A stretch of 64,000 bases of DNA from Planctomycetota bacterium (GCA_028280485.1 JANQLS010000116.1:1-64000), one strand, 5' to 3'. Positions 35,686 to 45,273 are shown, counted from the stretch's first letter. Numbers and translations: made by a program. Notes: generated from the sequence alone by a model not told the origin.

Positions 35686-36801
35686 TTAAGTCAGCTCCGT
35701 TTGCCGAACCTTCTTCGAGGCTAATTTCGTAATCCCACGAGCGACTTTACCCAAAGGCAAGATCTGATCCACGCCTCCAAGACGTACGGCAACACCGGGC
35801 ATCCCCCAGACAACGCTTGTATTTTCATCCTGGGCGATCGTTGGCGCTCCCGTATCATGAAGTTCCTTTAATCCTCTGGCCCCATCGTCCCCCATTCCAG
35901 TCAAGATCACGCCGATAGAATGAGGCCCTGCAGCATCGGCAACAGATCGGAATAAGACATCCACCGATGGTTTATGACGATTGACTCGAGGACCATCATG
36001 AAGCTTGCAGTAATAATTCGAGCCCTTTCTCACGACGATGAGATGATGACTACCTGGAGAGATATAAACATGCCCAGGTTGAATAAGCTGCCCATCCTCA
36101 GCTTCATGAACATCGAACTGACAGGCTCCATTCATGCGGTTAGCAAAAGGCTTACTGAAAGACTCAGGAATATGTTGCGCTATAACAATCGGGGGTAAAT
36201 CAGGATTCAAGCCCGTTAGAACGTGCCGAATAGCCTCTGTTCCCCCTGTAGACGCTCCGATAGCAATAATTCTTTGAGTATCTTTCCCATAAGAAGGGCG
36301 TGCTTTTTTCTTTAAAACGGCATCGACGGATTGTTTAGGAGCCACCTCTTTTTCGAGTACATCCACTTGAGAATTTTGCGAAGGTTTATACGGTCGAACT
36401 TTAGCTCGGGCTGCTCCTTTGACCTTCTGAATGATCTCTTCTTTGTACTCGTTGATTTTCTTTCGAAGATCGAGTTTAGGTTTGGGCAAGAAATCGATGG
36501 CACCAATCTCTAAGGCCTCGAGGGTAATATCTGCCCCTTTTTCCGTGAGAGTTGAAATCATCACGACCGGCATCGGTCTCAGCTTCATGAGATTCTTGAG
36601 GAAGGTAATCCCATCCATCTTCGGCATCTCGATGTCTAACGTAATGACATCTGGATTTAACGATTTGATTTTATTACGAGCGAGATAAGGGTCCATCGCC
36701 GTCCCTACAACTTCGATCTCGGGATCGGAGTCGAGGATTTCTTTGAGTAAATCCCGCACCAAAGCAGAATCGTCAACGATGAGAACTTTTATTTTTTTCA
36801 T
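35686..36801 (-). CDS. cheB: Chemotaxis response regulator protein-glutamate methylesterase CheB
   Basis: 371 aa, standard length. Receiver domain at 1-120 with D10, D11 and phospho-acceptor D56 in ITLDIEMPKMDG. The linker is Lys-rich. The methylesterase domain (about 175-365) has S184 in IGASTGG, H210 in IAQHIP and D306 in GMGDDGA, the complete catalytic triad. It removes methyl groups from receptor glutamates and deamidates glutamines when phosphorylated by CheA. It is the last gene of the minus-strand cluster cheY-A-W-MCP-R-D-B, 30 bp after cheD, and ends at an inverted repeat shared with the convergent gene. Confidence 0.97.
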   Translation of the reverse strand: MKKIKVLIVDDSALVRDLLKEILDSDPEIEVVGTAMDPYLARNKIKSLNPDVITLDIEMPKMDGITFLKNLMKLRPMPVVMISTLTEKGADITLEALEIGAIDFLPKPKLDLRKKINEYKEEIIQKVKGAARAKVRPYKPSQNSQVDVLEKEVAPKQSVDAVLKKKARPSYGKDTQRIIAIGASTGGTEAIRHVLTGLNPDLPPIVIAQHIPESFSKPFANRMNGACQFDVHEAEDGQLIQPGHVYISPGSHHLIVVRKGSNYYCKLHDGPRVNRHKPSVDVLFRSVADAAGPHSIGVILTGMGDDGARGLKELHDTGAPTIAQDENTSVVWGMPGVAVRLGGVDQILPLGKVARGITKLASKKVRQTELT

Positions 36802-36831
36802 GAGGCTGTTTTTATTTCTTGGAACCAGGGC

Positions 36832-37467
36832 TTAGAAGAGTTCGACTTCACCTTCGACGGGCTTGACCTTAAGATTTCTCAAGTAGCTTTCTTCTTGCTC
36901 TACAATTTGGCTTTCCTTTAATGCCGCAAGTTTTTTCACCCTAACTTTTCCAGTCGAAGGATAATAATGAATTCGACGAGGTTGATTGCCTCCCAAATCC
37001 ATCGACGTTACTCCATAGCCTTCACAATCTAAGAATTTTTTTACGAATTGACAGTTGGCGTTACCAATGTCCGTCATGCAGGAAAGAATCCTGCTTCCCC
37101 CAAAAACTTTGATCTCTAAATTATTCTTTTTCCCACCGTTTTTGATGATCTCATTGATCAACTGTTCCATTGCGAAGTTTCCGTAACGAGTAGCTTCACC
37201 GTAGCGACATAAGGAAGCTTGCTCCTCCTTGGAAACAGGCAGCATGAAATGATTGATGCCCCCAATTCCTAAAACGCGATCCCGGATACATGCGGCAACG
37301 CAGGATCCTAAAATTGTCGACAAAACCTCATCTTGTCGAGTGACATAAAATTCTCCAGGTAAGATCTTAGCCATGACCTTACCTTGATTTTTATCCCAAC
37401 TACGATGGACAAGTTCAAAACCATCGATGGGAGGAGGGATTTGTATTTCTCGTTGACCTGTGCTCAT
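36832..37467 (-). CDS. cheD: Chemoreceptor glutamine deamidase CheD
   Basis: 211 aa. The deamidase core has the catalytic Cys-His pair: C56 in TILGSCVAACI and H73 in GGINHFMLP, plus the FGG(S/A) segment. CheD deamidates receptor glutamines and, in some bacteria, works with CheC; no cheC gene is seen here. The C-terminal about 50 residues extend past the core and end EGEVELF, matching the C-terminal EGEIELF of the MCP at 31899-33161. It begins five bases after the cheR stop, consistent with one transcript. Confidence 0.96.
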   Translation of the reverse strand: MSTGQREIQIPPPIDGFELVHRSWDKNQGKVMAKILPGEFYVTRQDEVLSTILGSCVAACIRDRVLGIGGINHFMLPVSKEEQASLCRYGEATRYGNFAMEQLINEIIKNGGKKNNLEIKVFGGSRILSCMTDIGNANCQFVKKFLDCEGYGVTSMDLGGNQPRRIHYYPSTGKVRVKKLAALKESQIVEQEESYLRNLKVKPVEGEVELF

Positions 37468-37472
37468 TTTAT

Positions 37473-38327
37473 TTATCGAATCTTTCGATAGACAGTATGC
37501 CCGATGAGTTCTAATCGATCGGTGACCTTGTAAGCCGTTTCTGAATGTCCTAAAAAGAGATATCCCTCTTCAGTCGACAGATAATCAGAGTATCGATTTA
37601 GTAAAGTTCGCTTTGTATCCGCATCAAAGTAGATAATGACATTTCTACAGAAGATAATGTCAAAGGGCCCTTTCATCGGCCACTCTTCCATTAAATTCAA
37701 TTGATTAAAAGTGATCATCTCTTTGAGCTCAGGATGGACGAGAACTTTATTTTGCCCTTGGGTTGAATCCTTAAAGAACCATCTTTTCTTAACTCCGAGA
37801 GGCACTTCCGAAATGCTAGCTTCAGGATAGATTCCTTCTTGAGCCGTACTTAAAACATTTGTATCTAAATCCGTAGCAAGAATTCGAACATCCCACTCGG
37901 GAAGAGCTGGAATACATTCTTTCAATGTAATCGCAATCGAATAAGGCTCTTCACCCGTTGAACACCCAGCCGACCATATCCTTAATCTTCTTTGCTCCTT
38001 CTTTCGTTGAAGAAGACTCGGAATGACTTCCTCTCTCAATTGCTCGAAATGATGTTCTTCGCGAAAGAAACGAGTCAGATTTGTCGTAATGGCGTTAATA
38101 CAAGCCGAAAGTTCCTCTTGACTTCGCTCAGGATCATTCAGTAAATCACAGTATTGTGAAAACTTTTTCAATCCTAACTTTCGTAGCCGCCGTGAAAGAC
38201 GACTATAAACAAGATCTCGTTTGGCTTCTGTTAAATTGATCCCAACTCGCTCATAGACAAACTGACTGATGAACTTGAAATCCTTCAGTGTATAGTCAAA
38301 TTCTCTTTCAGGAGCTTTAGTGGTCAT
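37473..38327 (-). CDS. cheR: Chemotaxis protein methyltransferase CheR
   Basis: 284 aa, standard length. N-terminal helical domain, then a SAM-binding domain with RIWSAGCSTGEEPYSIAI, ILATDLDTNVL, and FDIIFCRNVIIYFD, the family signatures. It methylates glutamates on chemoreceptors. Its likely tethering site is the C-terminal EWEEF of the globin-coupled receptor encoded just upstream, which fits the known xWxxF CheR-binding pentapeptide. A gap of 235 bp with an inverted repeat separates it from that receptor gene, so cheR may have its own promoter or be regulated by read-through. Confidence 0.97.
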   Translation of the reverse strand: MTTKAPEREFDYTLKDFKFISQFVYERVGINLTEAKRDLVYSRLSRRLRKLGLKKFSQYCDLLNDPERSQEELSACINAITTNLTRFFREEHHFEQLREEVIPSLLQRKKEQRRLRIWSAGCSTGEEPYSIAITLKECIPALPEWDVRILATDLDTNVLSTAQEGIYPEASISEVPLGVKKRWFFKDSTQGQNKVLVHPELKEMITFNQLNLMEEWPMKGPFDIIFCRNVIIYFDADTKRTLLNRYSDYLSTEEGYLFLGHSETAYKVTDRLELIGHTVYRKIR

Positions 38328-38438
38328 CAGATTTGTGTTACCTCGAGTGAAAATCTATAGCGAGAGATAATAGATTTAATTTAACTTAAAAAACGAGATC
38401 CCTTTCAGGACAGTTGAAGTTCTCAGCAGGAAGAAGAA

Positions 38439-38497
38439 CTCTCGCTAACGCCTCAGGTTCAGTTGAAAACTCAACAAACCTAAAACGTTAGCGAGAG
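38439..38497. repeat. Inverted repeat between the globin MCP and cheR
   Basis: CTCTCGCTAACG (38439-38450) and CGTTAGCGAGAG (38486-38497) pair perfectly over 12 bp. The loop contains a further short pairing around GTTCAGTTG/CAAC. It sits inside the che cluster, after the MCP stop, and could reduce transcription into cheR-cheD-cheB. Confidence 0.7.
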
Positions 38498-38562
38498 AAT
38501 AATGATTTAGAGATTCACATTAAGATCGGAATTCACAAATTCCGTTCGAGTGAATCCTTCAA

Positions 38563-40998
38563 TCAAAACTCTTCCCATTCAGAACCTGAAGTCGAAGTTG
38601 AGACCACCTTTGAAGGGGCTCGCCCTGAATTCTTAGGACTGACAATCGCAGCCCCACCAGACGATCCAAATCCTGAGTGGGAATTACCGACGTCTTCTTC
38701 TCCAGTATTGAAGAAGCGAATCACGTCGATAAGGGTTTTGGCTTGATTGTCGAGAGCTTCGGAAGAAGACGCTGCTTCTTCCACCAAGGCTGCGTTTTGC
38801 TGAGTCATTTGGTCCATCTGCATGACCGCCTTATTAACTTCTTCAATTCCAGAAGACTGTTCTTGGCAAGCTGCAGTAATTTCGGCGATCAACTCGCTGA
38901 CCTTCTTGACCGAGCCCACGATTTCATCGAGAGTTTGACCCGATTTATCAACCAATCGAGTACCGTCTTCAACTTTAGTTACACTATCGTTGATCAACGC
39001 TTTAATTTCCTTAGCCGCTTCAGCACTTCTTTGAGCTAAGTTTCTGACCTCGGCAGCGACAACGGCAAAACCTCGTCCTTGTTCACCTGCACGCGCAGCT
39101 TCAACAGCAGCATTCAAGGCTAAGAGGTTCGTTTGGAAGGCGATCTCATCGATAACCCCGATGATATCGGCGATCTTCTTACTCGCTGAGTTGATCTCGC
39201 CCATGGCGTTGATCGCGCTCTGAACAACTTCTCCACCTTTTTCAGCTTGAACACTGGTCTCAGCTGAGAGAGTGTTTGCCTCTTTGGCATTCTCAGCATT
39301 TTGCTTAACCGTACCGGTGAGCTCTTCCATACTTGAAGCGGTTTCTTCAAGGGAAGAAGCTTGCTCTTCAGTTCTCTTATTGAGGCTGGCATTTCCTTGG
39401 GCAATCTCTCCAGAGGAAATTGAAATCTGACTACCAGAATCTCTGATCTTACCGACCATGGAGAACAAGTTTGTTACAGTTGAGTTCAGCGAATCACTGA
39501 GAACTTTAAATTCACCATTGTAACTCCCATCCATAGCTTGGGTGAGATCACCATTAGACAATGAGCCTAAAACTCGCTTTGCTTCACTCAATGGACTGAC
39601 GATGGTATCCATGAGGCGGTTCACACCCTGTGCGATGGTTGCCATAAAGCCTTCGAAAGACTCAGCGTCGACACGTTGAGAAAGATCTCCTTCGACTGCC
39701 GAAGTAATCAAGTTTTGAATCTCTCGTTCGGCTGCTTTTTGTTCAGTGATGTCTCGCCATTCAACTGCGTTACCCACTAAATCACCATTGTGATCTACAA
39801 TCGCGGTCGCGTTCACTTGGAATTCCAATTCACCTACGGTAATTTCAGCTGTTGCCGGTAAATTGTTTTTGTCAGAGAGCAAGCGACGCTGATGCGCTGG
39901 ATTGACGTGGAAGTCATCGATAGTACGACCAATTAAGCTATCTACAGTAAATCCAGGGAAGATCGTCCGTAGCCTAGCTTCATGTTTTTGGAACATGGCT
40001 GTAACTGCAGGGTTCATATACTGAATTTTAAACTCTTCGTCAGCAATCATGAGATTCGTCTCAATTCCATCGACTGCTGATTGAAGACGGGCGACTTCAG
40101 CTTCCTTCGCCCGAACTTCAGTAACATCGGCCCATTCTAAAGTACAGCCAATGTATGTTCCTTGCTTATCAACAGTGGCTGAAACACTGATATCAAAGAC
40201 AAGGGGACCCACATTAATATCAGTTCGATAGGGTAGGTTCGCTGGATTTGAAAGTAGGTTTCGCTGGTGAGATGGATTCTCATGGAACTGGTCGATACAA
40301 ACCCCAACTAACGAATCAGGATCAAAACCTGGATAAACTTTTTGTAGAGTAGCTTTGTGTTTTCGAAGAAGTTGAATCGTTGCTTGATTCGCATAATTGA
40401 TGACCAAATCTGTATCGATCAACATCATTGGAGTCATCGCTCCTTCAACCGCAGAAACCATTCTTTGGCTAAGTGAATCTACCTGGTCTTGTCCTTCTGT
40501 CGAACCAGCTTCGTTAACTGGGTTATCACTCATTGAACTATCCTCACTATTGTTACTATAAGCACTGAGCATGATAGAAGCGATGCTGCTCAATGCCGCT
40601 TCCCACGCGCCTTCTACTTCACTTGTCCATGCCTCACCGGCAACTTCTCCCATGACCTCCAACAATGTGGAAGCGACAATAGGGTAATGTGCTTCTTCAG
40701 CACCGTAAGCCTCATGCTGCGCTCCTAACTCTAGGAGTGAGCCCTGAAGCATACCGGGCTTCTTCAAATTGTTGATGACCAATCCGATGCTGGTCAGCAA
40801 CTTCCTCCGTTGCTCGACCATATCACCTTTGAACAACTCGCGAACGCCGGGATATTGTTCAAATAATCGTTCATAAAATTTTTCGACAATCAGTTCCGCG
40901 TTAGGTGCGACTGCCTGAAAGCTTTTCTCTAAGACCTCAACATTAAGCTCAGCAAGAGAGTTTTGTTGAGTATTATTCAATCCTGTGTTTTCCGACAT
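38563..40998 (-). CDS. Cytosolic globin-PAS-PAS methyl-accepting chemotaxis protein
   Basis: 811 aa with no membrane segment. Residues about 15-145 form a flavohemoglobin-like globin: Tyr42 (B10, in FYERLF), Gln63 (E7, in VEQRRKL) and proximal His95 (F8, in LGAQHEAYG). Two similar PAS domains (about 180-300 and 303-430) share the DSLxGxxIDxFHxNPxHQRxLLS segment, followed by a HAMP-like region and a full signalling domain with ALNAAVEAARAGEQGRGFAVVAAEVRNLA. The C-terminus, SEWEEF, matches the CheR-binding xWxxF pentapeptide. The globin suggests sensing of oxygen or nitric oxide; PAS domains suggest a second input. AGGAGAG supports the start. It lies between cheW and cheR. Confidence 0.95.
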   Translation of the reverse strand: MSENTGLNNTQQNSLAELNVEVLEKSFQAVAPNAELIVEKFYERLFEQYPGVRELFKGDMVEQRRKLLTSIGLVINNLKKPGMLQGSLLELGAQHEAYGAEEAHYPIVASTLLEVMGEVAGEAWTSEVEGAWEAALSSIASIMLSAYSNNSEDSSMSDNPVNEAGSTEGQDQVDSLSQRMVSAVEGAMTPMMLIDTDLVINYANQATIQLLRKHKATLQKVYPGFDPDSLVGVCIDQFHENPSHQRNLLSNPANLPYRTDINVGPLVFDISVSATVDKQGTYIGCTLEWADVTEVRAKEAEVARLQSAVDGIETNLMIADEEFKIQYMNPAVTAMFQKHEARLRTIFPGFTVDSLIGRTIDDFHVNPAHQRRLLSDKNNLPATAEITVGELEFQVNATAIVDHNGDLVGNAVEWRDITEQKAAEREIQNLITSAVEGDLSQRVDAESFEGFMATIAQGVNRLMDTIVSPLSEAKRVLGSLSNGDLTQAMDGSYNGEFKVLSDSLNSTVTNLFSMVGKIRDSGSQISISSGEIAQGNASLNKRTEEQASSLEETASSMEELTGTVKQNAENAKEANTLSAETSVQAEKGGEVVQSAINAMGEINSASKKIADIIGVIDEIAFQTNLLALNAAVEAARAGEQGRGFAVVAAEVRNLAQRSAEAAKEIKALINDSVTKVEDGTRLVDKSGQTLDEIVGSVKKVSELIAEITAACQEQSSGIEEVNKAVMQMDQMTQQNAALVEEAASSSEALDNQAKTLIDVIRFFNTGEEDVGNSHSGFGSSGGAAIVSPKNSGRAPSKVVSTSTSGSEWEEF

Positions 40999-41016
40999 AC
41001 TCTGAATCTCTCCTAC

Positions 41017-41553
41017 TCAAACTTGGATATCTGCAAGTTCATCGCTATTGAGCAGATGATCGATATCTAAAATGATGACCATCTTCTCTTCCACAGTTGC
41101 GATGCCCTTAACAAATTCAATATTGACAACGCTTCCGAAATCGGGCGCGGGCTTCACATCTTCCATCGCCACGTTATAGACATCGGAAACAGCATCGACC
41201 ACGATCCCCATGATGCGACTATCGGATCCTGTTCTCGATTCAACTCGTAAGACGATAACGACGGTGGTCGTTCCGTAAGGAATAGACTCCAACTCAAATC
41301 GCTTACGCAAATCCACAATAGGAACAATCGTTCCTCTGAGATTGATCACCCCCTGAATGTAATCTGGGGTGTTCGGGATTTCAGTGACAGAATCCCAACC
41401 CTTGATCTCTTGGACCCGCAAGATATCCACACCATATTCTTGTTCTTGCAATATAAAGGTGAGGAATTGATCTGACTCTACTGAAGCAAGTTCACCGGCG
41501 TTCTGAATTTGACCTCCAGAATTCACCTGCTCTTGAACCTTTTCTGCTTGCAT
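41017..41553 (-). CDS. cheW: Chemotaxis coupling protein CheW
   Basis: 178 aa, a single CheW domain: FLTFILQEQEYGVDILRVQEIK, IPNTPDYIQGVINLRGTIVPIVDLRKRF, and IMGIVVDAVSDV. It links receptors to CheA in the array. An N-terminal extension of about 25 residues precedes the domain. AAGGAGA ends eight bases before the ATG. It follows cheA by 109 bp, a spacer that contains a long hairpin, and precedes the globin receptor by 18 bp. Confidence 0.97.
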   Translation of the reverse strand: MQAEKVQEQVNSGGQIQNAGELASVESDQFLTFILQEQEYGVDILRVQEIKGWDSVTEIPNTPDYIQGVINLRGTIVPIVDLRKRFELESIPYGTTTVVIVLRVESRTGSDSRIMGIVVDAVSDVYNVAMEDVKPAPDFGSVVNIEFVKGIATVEEKMVIILDIDHLLNSDELADIQV

Positions 41554-41569
41554 GAAAATTCTCCTTAAC

Positions 41570-41640
41570 TTTAAGAGCGCGCCTTGAAACTACGCGCTAT
41601 TAATCTTGATTACCTTTTCATTCAAGGCTGCTCTTTTAAA
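41570..41640. repeat. Hairpin in the cheA-cheW spacer
   Basis: Arms 41570-41588 and 41621-41640 pair (GAGC...GCCTTGAA with TTCAAGGC...GCTC), with a small internal bulge. It may tune expression of cheW relative to cheA or mark an mRNA processing site. Confidence 0.55.
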
Positions 41641-41662
41641 TTCGAAATAAGTCTCAAAGACA

Positions 41663-43702
41663 TCAAGCCATTTGAACTGCTTGTTCCTCCAATTCCTTGG
41701 CCAAATTAAAATTCACATCTCTAGTAGAGCCGTGTGAATACTTAATCAATCCAGGAATATCTAAAATGAGAGCCACGGTTCCATCACCCAGGATGGTTGC
41801 CCCGCTAAAGCCTTCGACTCGCTTGTAATTACTTTCCAGACTTTTGATCACGACCTGTTGTTGACTGAGGAGGTCATCCACAACCAACCCTGCCTTTTGA
41901 CCATCTCCTTCTACGACCACCAGAAGACCGTTCTCCAACTCCAAGGAATCAGGCTCAATTCCCATTGTGGAGTGAAGACGGATAATGGGGATGTAATCGT
42001 CACGAAGTTTGTAAACCAATGCTTTACCCGCAAGTGATTTCATGAACTTCGTTTTTATTTGAAGAGATTCAATGATGGAGATGAGAGGTAAAATAAAGGT
42101 CGAGTCTCCAACTCGAATCAATTGCCCATCGAGAATAGCCAACGTTAATGGCAATCGAATTGAAAAAGTCGTTCCTACACCTTCGGAAGACTGAACTTCG
42201 ACTTGTCCACCCAAGGCTTTGATATTCTTTCGAACGACATCCATACCCACCCCACGACCCGAGACATCACTCACTTCTTGAGCCGTTGAGAATCCAGCAT
42301 GAAAAATGAAGTCGTAAATCACATCGGCAGGGGGAACTTCTTCCGCACCGATGAGACCGTTTTGTCGGGCTTTCTCTAGCACTTTTTGAGCATTGATCCC
42401 AGCGCCGTCATCCTTAATTTCGATGACGATGTTGCCACCTTTGTGATAAGCATGAAGGTGAACGACTCCAACCTCTTCTTTACCTTGAGATTTTCTCGTT
42501 TCAGGATCCTCTACTCCGTGGTCAACCGCATTACGAATGAGGTGAACCAGGGGATCAACAATCTTTTCTAAGACGGTTTTGTCGAGTTCAGTACCCTCAC
42601 CCGACATCCTCAAATCAACTTTCTTACCCAATTTGTTGCAAAGATCGTGCACCATTCGGGGAATTCGATTGAAGGCAAAACTGATAGGCATCATACGAAT
42701 GCGCATGACGCTCTCTTGAAGCTCACGAGTATTGCGTTCCAATTGCGATAAGCCATCGCGAAGCTTATCGAGCTTGCTCATGTCGAAATCTTCGCTCAAT
42801 TGCCCCAACATCGATTGAGTGATGACTAACTCCCCTACCATATTGACCAATGAATCAACCTTGTCAGTTCCAACTCGAATTGAACTGGCTTCGGTTGATT
42901 TGGTTGTAGTTCGTTCTTTGGTAGTACTTGAAGCAGCTGCGGGGGAGGGAGATTCTGCTTGCTCTAAATTGGAGGGATCTTCTAAGTGCTCTTCTTCAAA
43001 GGGTTCGATTTCAAGATCACAATCTTCATCAACCCATTCAAAAATTTCTTCGACTTGATCTTTACTCACTTCACCCATCAAGGTGAGTTCCCAATTTAAA
43101 AAACAGTCTTCGGGATTAAAGTCATTAAATGCAGGAAGCTGCTGTATGTCGACTGAGCACTGAACTTCACCTAGTTCTTGAAGCCCTCGAAACATTAAAA
43201 CAGGATCATTTCCCGTTTTAAGAAGATAAGCTTTAGGAACAAAGCGAATCAGCCAGCCCTTACTCACCACTTGCTCGTTCTGTTCATCAGTACTGTCACT
43301 TGAAGAATTCGATACTTCAGTCAACATAGTTTCGAGTTTTGATTGAACTTCAGAACGATGATTTTCGTCGATCGGTTCTTCATCTCGAACAGCACATAAA
43401 AGATGACGGATGACATCGACAGACTCGAGAAGGACGTTTCCCAATGCCGAAGTAAATTCGCGTTCTTTAGAACGCACTTGATCTAGGAGGGTTTCAACGA
43501 CATGGGTAAAAGCAGTCACTTCGGAAAATCCGAAAGTCCCACTTCCTCCCTTGATCGAATGGGCTGCACGGAAAACAGTATTAACCACTTCAACATCAGA
43601 AGAATCTTCTTCTAAGGTCAGTAGCCCTGCTTCCATCTTGTCCAATCCTTCAAAACTTTCCTCCAAGAAGGTTTGCTGGAATTGGCTCATGTCAAAATTC
43701 AT
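41663..43702 (-). CDS. cheA: Chemotaxis histidine kinase CheA
   Basis: About 679 aa. Hpt domain with phosphorylated H50 (numbered from a TTG two codons earlier) in FRAAHSIKGGSGTFG, a middle region with an acidic linker, dimerisation helices (VDSLVNMVGELVITQSMLGQL), a GHKL ATPase domain (HLIRNAVDHGVE, DDGAGI, SGRGVGMDVV) and a C-terminal CheW-like domain. All catalytic boxes are intact. Only one Hpt domain is present, and no fused receiver. The ATG follows the cheY stop by about 6 bases with GGGG nearby; a TTG two codons upstream is an alternative. It is co-transcribed with cheY. Confidence 0.97.
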   Translation of the reverse strand: MNFDMSQFQQTFLEESFEGLDKMEAGLLTLEEDSSDVEVVNTVFRAAHSIKGGSGTFGFSEVTAFTHVVETLLDQVRSKEREFTSALGNVLLESVDVIRHLLCAVRDEEPIDENHRSEVQSKLETMLTEVSNSSSDSTDEQNEQVVSKGWLIRFVPKAYLLKTGNDPVLMFRGLQELGEVQCSVDIQQLPAFNDFNPEDCFLNWELTLMGEVSKDQVEEIFEWVDEDCDLEIEPFEEEHLEDPSNLEQAESPSPAAASSTTKERTTTKSTEASSIRVGTDKVDSLVNMVGELVITQSMLGQLSEDFDMSKLDKLRDGLSQLERNTRELQESVMRIRMMPISFAFNRIPRMVHDLCNKLGKKVDLRMSGEGTELDKTVLEKIVDPLVHLIRNAVDHGVEDPETRKSQGKEEVGVVHLHAYHKGGNIVIEIKDDGAGINAQKVLEKARQNGLIGAEEVPPADVIYDFIFHAGFSTAQEVSDVSGRGVGMDVVRKNIKALGGQVEVQSSEGVGTTFSIRLPLTLAILDGQLIRVGDSTFILPLISIIESLQIKTKFMKSLAGKALVYKLRDDYIPIIRLHSTMGIEPDSLELENGLLVVVEGDGQKAGLVVDDLLSQQQVVIKSLESNYKRVEGFSGATILGDGTVALILDIPGLIKYSHGSTRDVNFNLAKELEEQAVQMA

Positions 43703-43708
43703 TTTCAA

Positions 43709-44071
43709 TTACCCCAATACGCGTTTGATGGTTGATAGTAATTGATCTGGATTGAAAGGCTTGACCAACCACCCAGTAGCACCTGCAGCTTTACCCTCTT
43801 TTTTCTTTTCCGAGGATGACTCCGTTGTCAGCACAAGAATCGGGGTAAATTTATAATTTGGCAGGGTTCTTAGATTGCGAGTCAGAGTGATCCCATCCAT
43901 GTTGGGCATGTTGACATCCGTTAAGACAAGGTCCACTCCCTTTGCTTTTGCCACTTCAAAAGCCTCAGAACCATCGACAGCCTCTTCGACGGTGTGACCC
44001 GCGCTTTTTAACGTGAATGCCACCATTTGCCTCATGGAAGCAGAATCATCGACAGCTAAAATGTTAGCCAT
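43709..44071 (-). CDS. cheY: CheY-like single-domain response regulator
   Basis: 120 aa from the ATG at 44071 (the frame also opens at 44086, adding MGSSN). A complete receiver domain: VDDSASMRQM, phospho-acceptor Asp in LVLTDVNMPNMDG, Thr-Thr in LVLTTESS and Lys in WLVKPFNPDQL. It belongs to the subgroup located next to cheA in many bacteria and probably carries the phosphoryl signal to the motor or acts as a phosphate sink. GGGAAG before the ATG supports the shorter start. First gene of the che cluster. Confidence 0.94.
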   Translation of the reverse strand: MANILAVDDSASMRQMVAFTLKSAGHTVEEAVDGSEAFEVAKAKGVDLVLTDVNMPNMDGITLTRNLRTLPNYKFTPILVLTTESSSEKKKEGKAAGATGWLVKPFNPDQLLSTIKRVLG

Positions 44072-44086
44072 GTTAGAACTTCCCAT

Positions 44087-44508
44087 CTGCCAGTTAATTA
44101 AAAGACTTCCACTGACTCAGATGATGCACAATGAAAGTTGAAATGGAGGTATAGAGAAATTAGGTTGTTCTCTTACTTCCGATTAAACGTCTTAGTTCAT
44201 CCCACAATTGAGATCCAAAATGAGTGAACAAAGACTTAACGACCTTCTTTTATTCGGCGGTAAGTTAGGAGAAATTTAGGGAGAGGAATCAAGATGGGAT
44301 TATCAGTTAGTACAAATTGAAAAAGAGCAGAAAACGAGTTGGGTTTCCTAGGGTTACACCTTAGTTCGAGGCTCTAAAGGATACTTTGAATAGGTTTTGC
44401 GAAACCGGGACTTAAATTACGTGTATAAATTGGACGATTCTGGATCGCGTTGATGAACTCAGGGATCGTAAATAACGCAAGCTCATTAGGAGTTCTGGTA
44501 ATAAAGAT
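44087..44508. other. Region upstream of cheY
   Basis: 422 bp gap between the FlhG/MinD-like gene and cheY, both on the minus strand. It should contain the che cluster promoter. No flagellar sigma-28-type or sigma-54-type box matched well, and no gene or repeat was recognised. Confidence 0.5.
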
Positions 44509-45264
44509 TCAAGCTTGATTCATGGAGAGTTCTTTTAATCTGATAACAATCTGAGTTAGGTCTTGGGTAGCTTGTGATTGAGGGAACTCTTGAGCAAACG
44601 GTTTTTTACTTCTTAAACCTTTTTGAACTGAAGAGTCTTTGGTGACATGCCCTAGGAACTGAGGGCGAAATTGGAGGTAATTTTCGCAGACTTTAGTTAA
44701 GCCCGAATAGAACTTCTCGGCTTCTTCTTCATCTTGAACTTGATTGAGTAAAAGATGAAACTCTTGTCGGTCATACTCTTGCCAAATCACTTTTATAAGT
44801 GCATAGGCATCCGTAATCGAGGTGGGATCAGGAGTTAATACAACAGTTGAAATCTGACTCAAATGGTTGAACCACAATACATCGGCACCAATCCCCGCAG
44901 CAGTATCGATGAGGATCATATCAAATTCTGAACCGAGCTGATCCAAGAGCTCACCCATTTGTTTTTGAGCATCGGGTCCCTGATTCACCATATCCGGAAC
45001 ACCCGAGGTCGCTGGCAAGACAGCAAAATTGTTGTTAACCCAGGCTAAGGAATCCGATAACTCTGCCTTTTGCTCCAAGACATCCTGAAGAGTCGTCTCC
45101 ACATTCAAGTTCAACAGGATATCGACGTTTGCTAAACCAAGATCACCATCGACGAGAAGAGTTTTAGTACCAGCTTGGGCAAGGAGGCTAGCCACATTTA
45201 CTGAAAGGCTAGTCTTTCCGACTCCCCCTTTACCACTACTGAAGGCAATTACATTAGGTCCCAT
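44509..45264 (-). CDS. FlhG/MinD-like ParA-family ATPase
   Basis: 251 aa. Deviant Walker A GKGGVGKT at 11-18, then DGDLGLANVDILL and Walker B LIDTAAGIG. The LANVDxLL segment and overall length fit FlhG (YlxH/FleN), which controls flagellar number and placement; ParC-type chemotaxis-positioning ATPases are the main alternative. No FlhF or flagellar gene is in the window. It follows the diguanylate cyclase by 9 bp and so is probably co-transcribed with it, upstream of cheY. Membrane-binding residues at the C-terminus are not evident. Confidence 0.85.
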   Translation of the reverse strand: MGPNVIAFSSGKGGVGKTSLSVNVASLLAQAGTKTLLVDGDLGLANVDILLNLNVETTLQDVLEQKAELSDSLAWVNNNFAVLPATSGVPDMVNQGPDAQKQMGELLDQLGSEFDMILIDTAAGIGADVLWFNHLSQISTVVLTPDPTSITDAYALIKVIWQEYDRQEFHLLLNQVQDEEEAEKFYSGLTKVCENYLQFRPQFLGHVTKDSSVQKGLRSKKPFAQEFPQSQATQDLTQIVIRLKELSMNQA

Positions 45265-45273
45265 TAACTTCTC

